Of a stretch of 64,000 bases of DNA, positions 35,720 through 44,518 are shown piece after piece. The first letter of the stretch is position 1. The number at the start of each line of letters is the position of its first letter. The notes under the pieces are model-generated. The model searched no databases, was not told the DNA's origin, and worked only from the letters and a program-made list of their open reading frames with translations. The DNA is from Marinobacterium stanieri (GTDB lineage Bacteria; Pseudomonadota; Gammaproteobacteria; Pseudomonadales; Balneatricaceae). The stretch spans positions 186,001-250,000 of the forward strand of contig NZ_FTMN01000002.1 in NCBI RefSeq assembly GCF_900155945.1. Direction: 5' to 3'. Position numbers and translations under genes: made by a program.

Positions 35720-38419
35720 ATGGCGCGTGATCTGCGCGTCCAGCTGATACTGGACACCATCAACAAAGCCAGCGCACCACTCAAAGCCATCGGCCGCGAC
35801 AGCGGCAAAACGGCTGAAGCACTGAAAGCCTCCCAGGAACAACTCAAAATCCTGAAACGCCAGCAGCGGGATATATCCAGTTTCCAAAAGCTGGAGTCCG
35901 CCACCCGTGAAAGTGGCGATGCGCTGCGCGAACAGCAGCAAAAAGCCGCAGCGCTGGCTCGCGAAATGAGGAGAACCGCCAACCCTACCAAGAAACTCCA
36001 GCGCGAGTTTGAGCAAGCCACCTCAGCAGCACGCAGACTGAAAGACGCCCACCAAAGCAACCGACAAAAACTGCAGCAACTGGGCCAACAGTTACGCCAG
36101 AACGGTATTCATACCGACCGGCTCGACAGGCACCAGAACAACCTGCAGCGGCAGATGCGGCAAACGAATGGCGCAATTGAAGAGCAGAAGCGCAAGCTGG
36201 CGGCACTGGCTGAGGAACAAAAGCGGCTGAACGAAATAAGGGAACGTGCCAACAATATCCGGGGCAACGCCATGACCTTGGCTGGCCACAGTACCGCGGC
36301 GCTGGGTAGCGGCGTACTGGCCATGCGCGGTATGAGCGGCATGATGGCTCCAGTGGTAGAAGCACAAACAAGCGGCTCCCTGATTGCCGCACGGCATGGG
36401 CAAGACAGTAACTATGCTGCGGGCTATACCGCTATTATCAATGCCATCAAAGCCAACGGCAGCGTGGCTGAAGTCAATGAAATCACCACCGCACTGGATG
36501 CTGCTTCGGCCGCCTTTGGTACTTTAGGTGATGCCAGCAGCCAAGAGCTACAGCGTATTTCCCGCCATGCACTAAACCTGTCCAGCACCTTTGGTACCGA
36601 CACCGCGGAGTCTATCCAGGTGGCTCAGATTATGCTGCAGAACGGACTTGCCGGCAGTGCTGATGAAGCCTTTGATTTGATCACGGGTGGTATGCAAAAC
36701 GTTACGGCTGAAATGCGCAATGAGCTACCCGAGATCCTTCATGAATACAGCACCCACTTCAGGGGGCTGGGTTTTAGCGGCCAGGAGTCAATGAACCTGC
36801 TGGTGAAGATGGCCGCACAGGGCAAGTTCGCGTTGGATAAAACCGGAGATGCCATCAAGGAATTCTCCATTCGTGGCTCAGATATGTCCAAAGCAAGCGT
36901 AGAAGCCTACGACCTGATCGGCCTTAACGCTCAACAAATGTCTGCCGCGATTGCGTCAGGGGGAGATGATGCACAGCAAGCCCTACAGACAACCGTCCAA
37001 GGCCTGCTACAAATTCCAGACCCCGCCGAGCGCGCCAATGCCGCCATCGCCCTATTCGGCACACCCGTTGAAGACCTGGCCATCGACAAAATTCCCGACT
37101 TTTTGGCAGCACTGGGTGGCGCTAAGGATTTACTGGGTGATACAAGCGGTGCTGCTGCCAACCTTGGCAAACAACTCCGCAACAACTTGAATGGCGACAT
37201 AGGGAAACTGTCCGGCTCCTGGAACGAACTTAAAACACAGCTATTCGATGGCGAAAGCAGTGGGCTTAGGGATATAACCCAGCAAGTCACAGGCATTGTT
37301 CGTCAGATTACTGGCTGGGCACGAGAGAATCCCGAGCTGGCCTCAACTCTGGTCAAACTGACTGCATTACTGGCCGTTCTGATAACTGTACTCGGCGCTC
37401 TCGGATTGGCCGTCAGCAGCGTCATGTTTGGCTGGGCCGGATTGATGAAAATGGCCCCCATGCTAGGCATGTTCAAAGCCCTGGGGCCGGTGCTGCTCAC
37501 TCTTGGTAAAACAGCCCTACCCCTAGTAGCCGGTGGCCTCAAGGCTATTACCACCGCACTTATCGCCAACCCTATCGGCCTTGCCGTAACAGCTATCGCG
37601 GGTTTGGCCTACCTCATCTACCGCAACTGGGAGCCTATCAAGGCGTTTTTCGCCGGGCTCTGGCAACAGGTTAAAGCCGCATTTAATGGCGGCATCAGCG
37701 GAGTGGCAGCACTGCTTGCGAACTGGTCACCCATAGGGCTGCTTTACAAAGGCATACGCGCAGGCCTGAGCGCGTTAGGGATTGAACTGCCGGCCACCTT
37801 CAGCGAGCTGGGCGGCAATATCCTCCAGGGCCTGATAAACGGCATCACCAAGATGATTCCCAATGTGAAGGAGAAGATCTCCTCCATCGGTGAGTCAGTA
37901 TCTGGCTGGTTCAAAGGTGTGCTGGGTATCCACTCCCCCAGCCGTGTATTTGCCAGCCACGGCGGCGATGTAATGGCCGGGCTACAGCAGGGCCTCGGCA
38001 ACGGTGAAAGCGGCGTGATGGACGGCATACTCGGCCTGGGCAGTCGTTTGATTGAGCAAGGCAAAGCGATTGCCGGCAAGTTGGGTGTTGCCCTGGGGGA
38101 TTTGAAGAACAGCGCCCTGGATAAACTTAAGGCAGCAACGGGCTGGCTGGGGGAACAGCTTGGTTTCAACCCACACGATCTGGAGCCTGTGCCGGTGGGT
38201 GCCGAAGGCGGCCTCACTATCGACAAGCGCCCGCCCCTGCAGGGTGCAGGCCGGCAGCCACAGCCGGTCAGCAATACGCTCAGCATTGGCGAGATCCATG
38301 TACATGCAGCCCCCGGCATGGATGGGCAAGCCGTTGCGCACTTAGTTGCCCTGGAAATCCAGAAACTGCAGCTCAAGAACAAAGCGGCCAGCCGCTCCAG
38401 CTTTAACGACGAGGACTGA
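35720..38419 (+). CDS. T: Tail tape measure protein (P2 gpT family)
   Basis: An 899-residue protein that sets tail length. It has an N-terminal coiled coil (about 20-180, rich in Gln, Arg and Lys), the TP901-type core (about 200-450), two hydrophobic stretches (about 545-575 and 590-640) and the conserved SPSRVFASHGGDVMAGLQQG near 735. It follows gpE/E', as in P2. Confidence 0.95.
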   Translation: MARDLRVQLILDTINKASAPLKAIGRDSGKTAEALKASQEQLKILKRQQRDISSFQKLESATRESGDALREQQQKAAALAREMRRTANPTKKLQREFEQATSAARRLKDAHQSNRQKLQQLGQQLRQNGIHTDRLDRHQNNLQRQMRQTNGAIEEQKRKLAALAEEQKRLNEIRERANNIRGNAMTLAGHSTAALGSGVLAMRGMSGMMAPVVEAQTSGSLIAARHGQDSNYAAGYTAIINAIKANGSVAEVNEITTALDAASAAFGTLGDASSQELQRISRHALNLSSTFGTDTAESIQVAQIMLQNGLAGSADEAFDLITGGMQNVTAEMRNELPEILHEYSTHFRGLGFSGQESMNLLVKMAAQGKFALDKTGDAIKEFSIRGSDMSKASVEAYDLIGLNAQQMSAAIASGGDDAQQALQTTVQGLLQIPDPAERANAAIALFGTPVEDLAIDKIPDFLAALGGAKDLLGDTSGAAANLGKQLRNNLNGDIGKLSGSWNELKTQLFDGESSGLRDITQQVTGIVRQITGWARENPELASTLVKLTALLAVLITVLGALGLAVSSVMFGWAGLMKMAPMLGMFKALGPVLLTLGKTALPLVAGGLKAITTALIANPIGLAVTAIAGLAYLIYRNWEPIKAFFAGLWQQVKAAFNGGISGVAALLANWSPIGLLYKGIRAGLSALGIELPATFSELGGNILQGLINGITKMIPNVKEKISSIGESVSGWFKGVLGIHSPSRVFASHGGDVMAGLQQGLGNGESGVMDGILGLGSRLIEQGKAIAGKLGVALGDLKNSALDKLKAATGWLGEQLGFNPHDLEPVPVGAEGGLTIDKRPPLQGAGRQPQPVSNTLSIGEIHVHAAPGMDGQAVAHLVALEIQKLQLKNKAASRSSFNDED

Positions 38420-38421
38420 CT

Positions 38422-38847
38422 ATGCTGCTTAGCCTGGGACAATTTGTATTTGGTATCCCCACCCTCAGTTACCAGCAGCTGCAGCGCCAAAACAACTGGC
38501 GTTGGGCGGCCAACAACCGGGTGGGCCAGCGCCCTGCACGGCAGTTTGTCGGCCCCGGTGATGACACAATCAACCTCAGCGGGTGGATATCGCCAGAGCT
38601 ATGCGGCGACCTCAAAGCCATCGATACCCTGCGCCTCATGGCAGACCAAGGCGAGCCCTATGTACTGGTGGATGCTACCGGTACCGTATACGGGCTCTGG
38701 GTGATTGAGAGCCTGAGCGAAACCGGCACCCTACACGGTATCGACAGCAAACCGCGCCGCGTGGACTTCTCACTGACGATCGCACGGGTGGATGATGATC
38801 TCATTGACCAGGTAGGACTGATTACCGACGCCGAGGCCATGCTATGA
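38422..38847 (+). CDS. U: Tail protein U
   Basis: A 141-residue gpU protein with LGQFVFGIPTLSYQQLQRQ, the WRWAANNRVGQRPARQFVG-type stretch, and LRLMADQGEPYVLVD. It lies between T and D, overlapping D by four bases. Confidence 0.94.
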   Translation: MLLSLGQFVFGIPTLSYQQLQRQNNWRWAANNRVGQRPARQFVGPGDDTINLSGWISPELCGDLKAIDTLRLMADQGEPYVLVDATGTVYGLWVIESLSETGTLHGIDSKPRRVDFSLTIARVDDDLIDQVGLITDAEAML

Positions 38848-39830
38848 GCCGCTTCTACAAACCCAGCTACCGCCTGGAAGTAAACGGCCAGAACATCACC
38901 CCGAAGATCAACGGCCGCCTGATCAATATGACGCTTACCGACGAGCGGGGCCACAAATCCGACCAGCTCGATATCGTGCTATCCGATCACGGCGGCCAGC
39001 TCGATATCCCGCCGCGTAACGCTTCCATCAAGGTTTGGTTTGGCTGGGATGGCGCTCTTACCTACAAGGGCCAGTTTGTGCTGGATGAATCCAACCACTC
39101 CGGGCCACCCGATATCCTCACCCTGCGGGCACGGGCGAGCGACTTTAAAGGCCCGCTGAAAGTGAAACGGCAACAAAGCTGGCACAAGGTAACTCTGGGC
39201 GACATTCTCACCACCATAGCCGGCCGCAGTGGCCTCACGCCCGTGATAAACGACAGCCTGGCCAGTACCCGGATCGATCATATCGATCAAACCGACGAGA
39301 GCGACCACAACCTGCTGCAGCGCCTGGGCGAACGTTACGACGCCCTGCACTCAGTCAAGGACGGCCGTCTGCTGTTCGCACCTGCAGGCCAAGGCTCAAC
39401 CGTGGGCGGTACCGCCTTCCCGACCGTTACAATCACCCGCCAGGAAGGCGATACTCACAACTACCAGCAGACCGACCGCGAACACGAGTACACCGGCGTA
39501 CAGGCGCACTGGCACAACACCGATACCGGCCAGCAGGAAACCATCACCGTTGGTACCGACGAGAACGCCCGGGTGCTACGCCATACCTACCCGACCCCTG
39601 AAGAGGCAACCAGCGCCGCCAAAGCAGAATGGCAACGCATCAGCCGCGCCGGCAGCAAGCTAACGCTATCGCTGGCGATCGGCCGGGCAGAACTGATACC
39701 GGAGACACCGGTAAGTGCGGTGGGATACAAGCCAGAGATTGATGCAACGGAGTGGGTGATCGAGCGCGTGGTTCACTCGCTGGATGAGAGCGGGTTTACC
39801 ACGCGGGGGGAGATGGAAGTGAAGAGATAA
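38844..39830 (+). CDS. D: Late control protein D / baseplate hub
   Basis: A 328-residue gpD (T4 gp27/VgrG-like hub) with YRLEVNGQNITPKINGRLI, FKGPLKVKRQQSWHKVTLGD and LHSVKDGRLLF. The last 40 codons (from about 39701) recur at 41351-41470 as a decayed copy. It is the last gene of the FI-to-D operon; cargo genes follow. Confidence 0.95.
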   Translation: MSRFYKPSYRLEVNGQNITPKINGRLINMTLTDERGHKSDQLDIVLSDHGGQLDIPPRNASIKVWFGWDGALTYKGQFVLDESNHSGPPDILTLRARASDFKGPLKVKRQQSWHKVTLGDILTTIAGRSGLTPVINDSLASTRIDHIDQTDESDHNLLQRLGERYDALHSVKDGRLLFAPAGQGSTVGGTAFPTVTITRQEGDTHNYQQTDREHEYTGVQAHWHNTDTGQQETITVGTDENARVLRHTYPTPEEATSAAKAEWQRISRAGSKLTLSLAIGRAELIPETPVSAVGYKPEIDATEWVIERVVHSLDESGFTTRGEMEVKR

Positions 39831-40074
39831 CCTTAGAATTTATAAAAGGAACAACCTGCCCACTTCAAGTCACCATAAATTAACAAAAAACGTAAGATAA
39901 GAATAATAATTGATCACTAAATGCGACACTAATATTAATTATATTTCAGCAATATTAATACTGTGTAAATCGTTGAAAAGCTAGCATCCTGCTTTAGAAT
40001 AAATACCTCATCGGATAAAAGCCGTATCCAATTTAGAACATTTTTCAAAACCAAAGTGTATCACGGAGTGAAAC

Positions 40075-40626
40075 ATGGACGTTCAAATGTGTACCCCATC
40101 AGATGATAAGCTCGTTATCATCGAATCCCTTCACGTTTCAAGCATTCATAAATTCAGTGTTTCAACGCAGGTGTATCGGCGCGTATACGGTGTATGCCAC
40201 TCTCAGGATGTATATTTTGATAATGAAAAGCTAAACAAACCATTATCGGGACTACAAATTCTGCAAAACTTCATAAGCGGTGGTGACAGGGTTACGACTA
40301 AGCCTACTGGCGAAGAACTGGTCATTACTCGTTATATGGGTAGCCGAAACTACCTGAAACCGGTTGGCGACCTGAACGTCAATAATGAAATTGGCAAAGC
40401 ACTCTCCAAGGACTACTACATTGGCAGATTGGGCCAGCTGTTCGCTTATGGCACAGACCCTATACCCGACGTAAAGCTTTTCGGGAATGCCAGCATGACG
40501 TTTTCAATGGCAGGCAATGGTGCTTACCCCGTAGCCGTTGCCGTCTATGACAGCGCTACAGGAAACCTCTCACAGGTCCTGGACCCTGTCGAAAAGAAGC
40601 GCATGATTCTGGAATTGGTTAAGTAA
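40075..40626 (+). CDS. Cargo protein of unknown function
   Basis: A 183-residue soluble protein with no signal peptide or membrane segment, in DNA of lower GC than the tail genes. About 244 bp of AT-rich sequence separate it from gene D, so it may have its own promoter and be expressed in the lysogen. It includes VITRYMGSRNYLKPVGDLN and GNASMTFSMAGNGAYPVAVAVY. I do not recognise the family. It is followed by a four-TM protein gene 35 bp downstream, then a terminator. Confidence 0.6.
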   Translation: MDVQMCTPSDDKLVIIESLHVSSIHKFSVSTQVYRRVYGVCHSQDVYFDNEKLNKPLSGLQILQNFISGGDRVTTKPTGEELVITRYMGSRNYLKPVGDLNVNNEIGKALSKDYYIGRLGQLFAYGTDPIPDVKLFGNASMTFSMAGNGAYPVAVAVYDSATGNLSQVLDPVEKKRMILELVK

Positions 40627-40661
40627 CCGTTAAACAGGCTAATTAAGTTCAGGTATTAGCA

Positions 40662-41075
40662 ATGAAAAAAGTAGTTATAGCATTTATCGTAGGGATCGTA
40701 CTTTCGCTGATTCCTTTGTTCGGGTATGACGCATTTTTATCCAGCCTGGATGCTAATATCGTATCAGCCACACCAACAGACATAGGTATGGAAAGTTTAT
40801 ATTGCGCAGGTGGTTTATCTGCGTTTGGTTTCATTTCGACACTGATATTGCTGACATTTGATTCCAAACGCCTGATCGCTCAGTATGCTGTCATATCTGT
40901 TGTAGCACTACTTGTCATATCATTCATTAAAATCAACCTGATGATTCCTGACACTGAGAATGCTTTGTTCTCAAGGGATGTAAGCCTGTACACAATCCCC
41001 TACTACCTGACCTTTGTTGTGGTACCAGTATTCTTTTTGAGTAAGGCATTTCTGAATAGAGCGCCGACTTCATAA
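40662..41075 (+). CDS. Four-TM cargo membrane protein
   Basis: A 137-residue protein with hydrophobic segments at about residues 4-22, 45-66, 74-93 and 112-130. It has no known motif. It pairs with the preceding soluble gene: same strand, short gap, shared terminator. The pair could be an exclusion or membrane-acting two-gene unit; this is inference. Confidence 0.6.
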   Translation: MKKVVIAFIVGIVLSLIPLFGYDAFLSSLDANIVSATPTDIGMESLYCAGGLSAFGFISTLILLTFDSKRLIAQYAVISVVALLVISFIKINLMIPDTENALFSRDVSLYTIPYYLTFVVVPVFFLSKAFLNRAPTS

Positions 41076-41093
41076 AGAAGATGACTACATATT

Positions 41094-41128
41094 AAAGGCC
41101 GCTTGATTAGCTTCAATGTGGCCTTTTT
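41094..41128 (+). terminator. Terminator after the two-gene cargo unit
   Basis: The stem AAAGGCC / GGCCTTT with a 20-base loop is followed by a T run. It lies 18 bp after the membrane protein stop. Confidence 0.75.
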
Positions 41129-41188
41129 TATTAGCTTTTGAAGGCATTAAACCTACGTCGGTCTGATCTAAAGGGCACTAAGTAGAAA

Positions 41189-41486
41189 GTTAACACAGCT
41201 GGTAAAACCGGCACGGCCAAGGTGCTTAGGCACCAATACCTTACAAGAGGAATCCATATCAGCTGCTGATGCAGCCGCGTGGACCGCTCTTAACCGAGCA
41301 CTGGCGGAGTTCATCCTAAACCCAGCCAAAAAGGAAGTAGGTCTTCTGCCTGAGACACCGGTAAAGGCGGTGGGCTACAAGCCAGAGATTGATGCAACGG
41401 AGTGGGTAATCGAACGCGTGGTGCACTCGCTGAATGAAAGTGGGTTTACCACGCGGGAGGAGATGGAGGTTTGTAAGCGTCAATGA
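41189..41486 (+). pseudogene. Decayed C-terminal fragment of a second gene D
   Basis: Translation gives VNTAGKTGTAKVLRHQYL, then, after a frameshift near 41235, QEESISAADAAAW, and finally an uninterrupted stretch matching gpD: ETPVKAVGYKPEIDATEW and HSLNESGFTTREEMEV. The last 120 bp (41351-41470) are about 90 percent identical to 39701-39820 of the intact gene; the upstream part is more divergent, so it came from a different gpD allele and not from a simple local duplication. A stop codon in the same frame lies just upstream, so no functional protein is made. Confidence 0.85.
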
Positions 41487-41497
41487 TGATATATAAA

Positions 41498-42349
41498 TCA
41501 AGAACCAGCGGGGGCATCTACTTTTATTGAATCAAATAGACCAGAGTTTTTGAGTGTATTTTTCACAAAATCAGCAGTATTGATACTGTAAAGCCAGAGT
41601 GTTACTTTTCCTTTTTGAATAAATACATTATCTGGGATAATGAATTCAGAAATCAATTCTAAAACCTCATCAATATCATCTATATCACTTTCACCCTCTC
41701 TTAAGAAAGCAACAACTCTGCAGACATCGTGCGAGTGTTTTTTAGCTTCATCGTAAACATCAAACGGATTACGAATCATGTTATTAGAAACATTTCTAAT
41801 ATTTTTACTTGAATTAGCCAGTATAGACTCAAATTTTTCCATTTTACTTAATACAAAGCTTTGAAAGTCACTTTCAGGTTTCATTTCCTTCATAACTTTG
41901 TATGTCGCAGCACGATAAACTGGGTTGTCTGGCTCATCATCATCTAACGAGTCGGCAGCCATTTTTTCTAGCATCGTCTTTAAGCCAGTTACTCCAGCCA
42001 TGTCATTTCTATAGAAAATTGTTCTTTCATCTGAAATATCAAAAGGGAGATCGGTTCCCTCTTCGGCCAAAGAAATAACTGGCAACCGGGTAGAATGCCT
42101 TACAGCCAATTCATACATTACATTAGGGTTAAGAGTGGTTAGGTTAGCTATTACCAAATCATCTTCAAGAATATGTTCTAGTACTTGCGTTGTAATTGAA
42201 CCCGGCGTATCAATACGATGAGCGACAAACATTTCAAGGTTTAGGTTTTTACAAACCGGTCCAATAACAGAGTCAATTAAGCCATCTGCTGCTCTGCGAA
42301 TGTCACTACCCTCTTTTCCAATTGGCGTGACTACGAAACATTTTTTCAT
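41498..42349 (-). CDS. Nucleoside-deoxyribosyltransferase/TIR-like effector candidate
   Basis: A 283-residue protein with a Rossmann-like N-terminal domain (about residues 1-130). Motifs are CFVVTPIG (4-11), TPGSITTQVLEHILEDD (48-64), LVIANLTTLNPNVMYELAVR (65-84) and PVISL. This set (a PIG turn, then AdLVIANLT-NPNVxYEL) is typical of nucleoside 2-deoxyribosyltransferase-like and TIR-like proteins, where the Glu of YEL (Glu80) is the candidate catalytic residue. A second domain of about 95 residues is unassigned. It is the last gene of a minus-strand, AT-rich four-gene unit. NAD or nucleotide cleavage on phage infection is inference. Confidence 0.7.
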   Translation of the reverse strand: MKKCFVVTPIGKEGSDIRRAADGLIDSVIGPVCKNLNLEMFVAHRIDTPGSITTQVLEHILEDDLVIANLTTLNPNVMYELAVRHSTRLPVISLAEEGTDLPFDISDERTIFYRNDMAGVTGLKTMLEKMAADSLDDDEPDNPVYRAATYKVMKEMKPESDFQSFVLSKMEKFESILANSSKNIRNVSNNMIRNPFDVYDEAKKHSHDVCRVVAFLREGESDIDDIDEVLELISEFIIPDNVFIQKGKVTLWLYSINTADFVKNTLKNSGLFDSIKVDAPAGS

Positions 42350-42382
42350 GATTTGACTTTTATTTTCGAGAGAATTTGATTT

Positions 42383-43318
42383 TCAAATATCAAAATAGAC
42401 CGCAATGGGATCTATAACAATTTCATTTTTTTGTTTCCCAGAGATAGACTTTTCAATATTAGTCACATGCTCAATCAGATTCAAAATTGCTTGCTTCAGG
42501 TTGTCAAAGTCATTTTTTTCATCAATCTCAGCTCTTGGATCGTTTAAATCTTGAGATACGATGCCGAAAACAGTAACGTCACGCACGGTTTTTCTTGAAT
42601 ATTTCTTAACCAATAAATCCTCATTTTCTCTGAGAAAATTTCTTTTCAAGCAAGAAGTAAAGAGGCCATCACCTAGTTTCTGCGAGACTTCAAATTGATC
42701 AGAAAATCCATATTTAGTCATAAGACTAAGGTTATCCAGAAATTTTTGATCATGATATAACCCCATTTGCTTTGCCCTATCACTGAGGTTACTTAACTTC
42801 TTTAGTTCGGCAGTTTTAGCTTTAACCATATTCTGCTTCCCAGCTTGCTTCAGAAGCTCAATCTCTTGATTCAGAATATTTTGTTGTTCAAATATATTTG
42901 CGTGTGCTAAAGCTTCTCCAATTTTATTAAATTCAGAGAACATTTCTGTTATCTTATTAACATCATTAAATACAGCCTTAGATTTTATCTTTATGAATGA
43001 ATAATCATTCATTGAAGATTCCAGATCTCCTAGTCTAACGCTATCATCACTTAAACTTAAAACTCTATTATCCTCTTCTAAGTATTTCTCAAAGAGAGTG
43101 AATGAATAATCATGCAAGAATTTTTTTTCAGTTGAAGACCCTCTTGATATCATTGCATCCGCTAATATTTTTCCACTACCTACCGGTCCCTTCTGCTGCT
43201 CACCTTCTTCCTTCTCTTCTGCAACCTCTTTGAGTACATACTCTGTAACACCCTCAAATATTTGAGATGAAAGGGAGTACATTTTATCTTCATCAAGATA
43301 TAAAAAATTCTTAATCAT
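42383..43318 (-). CDS. Uncharacterised YLDE-motif protein, probable sensor or partner
   Basis: A 311-residue protein that starts with FLYLDEDKMYSLSSQIFEG and continues with QQKGPVGSGKILADAMISRG. This start is shared by a widespread uncharacterised bacterial family (possibly DUF6414; I cannot verify). The middle (about 125-185) is a charged helical, coiled-coil-like part. The C-terminal third is beta/alpha with TVRDVTVFGIVSQDLNDP. There is no enzyme motif. It starts inside the stop codon of the 42-residue gene (ATGA overlap) and lies 33 bp before the deoxyribosyltransferase-like gene, so it is probably made with both. Confidence 0.65.
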   Translation of the reverse strand: MIKNFLYLDEDKMYSLSSQIFEGVTEYVLKEVAEEKEEGEQQKGPVGSGKILADAMISRGSSTEKKFLHDYSFTLFEKYLEEDNRVLSLSDDSVRLGDLESSMNDYSFIKIKSKAVFNDVNKITEMFSEFNKIGEALAHANIFEQQNILNQEIELLKQAGKQNMVKAKTAELKKLSNLSDRAKQMGLYHDQKFLDNLSLMTKYGFSDQFEVSQKLGDGLFTSCLKRNFLRENEDLLVKKYSRKTVRDVTVFGIVSQDLNDPRAEIDEKNDFDNLKQAILNLIEHVTNIEKSISGKQKNEIVIDPIAVYFDI

Positions 43319-43443
43319 TTTCGACCTTTCCTATCTTTATATTCCAAATAATATTTTTTTCTTGTATCAATGAAGGACCATATTGAAAATAGTATTCCAG
43401 CTATACACGCGAGTGCTGTTATAATTACGATAGCTTCATTCAT
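43315..43443 (-). CDS. 42-residue single-TM peptide in the cargo operon
   Basis: The frame opens with ATG directly after the stop of the four-TM gene (TAAATG) and ends in an ATGA overlap with the next gene. AGAGGTGG precedes it as ribosome site. The peptide has one hydrophobic segment (about 3-22) and a basic tail (TRKKYYLEYKDRKGRK). The exact couplings on both sides argue that it is a real gene. Confidence 0.7.
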   Translation of the reverse strand: MNEAIVIITALACIAGILFSIWSFIDTRKKYYLEYKDRKGRK

Positions 43444-43848
43444 TTATGCCACCTCTTTACTTGAAAGTTTTGTAATTCTGTCAAATACGATAAAACTTAG
43501 TAAAAAAGAAACCATAGAAAGAGCTATAGCACATCGCTCAATATAGGAAGTATTTATAGATGAAACACCTTCACTCAGCATAGTTAGTGAAAAAAGAACT
43601 GTATAGATAGCAATAAAAACTATTGAGAAACCGTTATGTCTCGTTTTCCAATCTCTATCCTTAGAGTCAAAATGTTCAATTTCATTGATATTTGATATAT
43701 GTAAAATGAGTCCAAAAGCTATAAAGTCAGATGAGGATATTATATTAACTGTCCCAGGTGTGGTTACCACCCATATTAAAAACCTAGAAAACATGGGAAT
43801 CAAACCAACAAGAACAGTATATATAAGCCATTTAGATTTGCTATTCAC
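43444..43848 (-). CDS. Four-TM membrane protein, first gene of the cargo operon
   Basis: A 134-residue protein starting with GTG, eight bases after AAAGGGG. Hydrophobic segments lie at about 8-28, 40-52, 74-92 and 108-124. The only soluble part is a charged loop (HFDSKDRDWKTRHNG). It has no recognised family. It begins a tightly coupled minus-strand unit with the small peptide, the YLDE protein and the deoxyribosyltransferase-like protein. Confidence 0.65.
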   Translation of the reverse strand: MNSKSKWLIYTVLVGLIPMFSRFLIWVVTTPGTVNIISSSDFIAFGLILHISNINEIEHFDSKDRDWKTRHNGFSIVFIAIYTVLFSLTMLSEGVSSINTSYIERCAIALSMVSFLLSFIVFDRITKLSSKEVA

Positions 43849-43886
43849 TATCTAAACCCCTTTATAGTCTTTACCTGTTTCTCAAC

Positions 43887-44207
43887 CTAAAAGCTAAATG
43901 CCTTATCGTACTTTCGCCCTTTTTCGGAACTTTCACGATAGTTTTCAATAAATTTCTTTTCTTGATGGGATACTGAACAAATCACGCCGGTCAGCACATA
44001 GTTGATATCGATGCCTATGCTGGCAGAACGAGCGAGAATATCGGTTGGTAAACGTTGCTTGTGTCGAAGCACATCGCGAATGCGGTAGTGCTCTATGTCT
44101 GTACGTCTGGCAATCTCAGAAATACTCATCCCGGTTTTGTCGATCTCTTCGGCAAACCGTTCTGTGATAGCCAATGCTTCTAAGTCTTTAGAACGTCCCT
44201 GTTCCAT
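43887..44207 (-). CDS. Small helix-turn-helix regulator
   Basis: A 106-residue protein with a helix-turn-helix (GMSISEIARRTDIEHYRIRDVL) at about 26-47 and a segment SIGIDINYVLTG typical of phage repressor-like proteins. It lies just upstream of the four-gene cargo unit on the same strand (38-bp gap), so it may regulate that unit or be part of the immunity region. Confidence 0.75.
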   Translation of the reverse strand: MEQGRSKDLEALAITERFAEEIDKTGMSISEIARRTDIEHYRIRDVLRHKQRLPTDILARSASIGIDINYVLTGVICSVSHQEKKFIENYRESSEKGRKYDKAFSF

Positions 44208-44236
44208 ACCTTCATCCTTATTGGGTTACATCAAAT

Positions 44237-44518
44237 TTAGCTTCCAGCCCAGCGCATAATGGCGAACACCAAACCAGCGGCCGCCAGTATGGAACCTACA
44301 TTCCACATAATGTGCTGACGCAGCAGTGAGTGCATTTCTGCTTTGAGATCAAACAGGTCTGCCTTGGTGGCCATGTTGGTGTTCATGTTCTCCTGCATAT
44401 GGCCCAAGGTAGTTTTAACCGTCGCCATATCCTGTTCTAAATGCCGCAGCCTTTGTTCCATGTCAGGGGGGCCTCCTGAGCCATCAATTACACGAAGATT
44501 GGATGCTTTATAGCTCAT
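44237..44518 (-). CDS. Coiled-coil protein with a C-terminal membrane anchor
   Basis: A 93-residue protein with a predicted coiled coil (about 20-62, EQRLRHLEQDMATVKTTLGH) and one C-terminal TM (about 72-90). GAGG lies before the ATG of MSYKASNL. It resembles small phage coiled-coil anchors near the immunity region; the role is unknown. It overlaps the preceding gene by 11 bases. Confidence 0.6.
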   Translation of the reverse strand: MSYKASNLRVIDGSGGPPDMEQRLRHLEQDMATVKTTLGHMQENMNTNMATKADLFDLKAEMHSLLRQHIMWNVGSILAAAGLVFAIMRWAGS

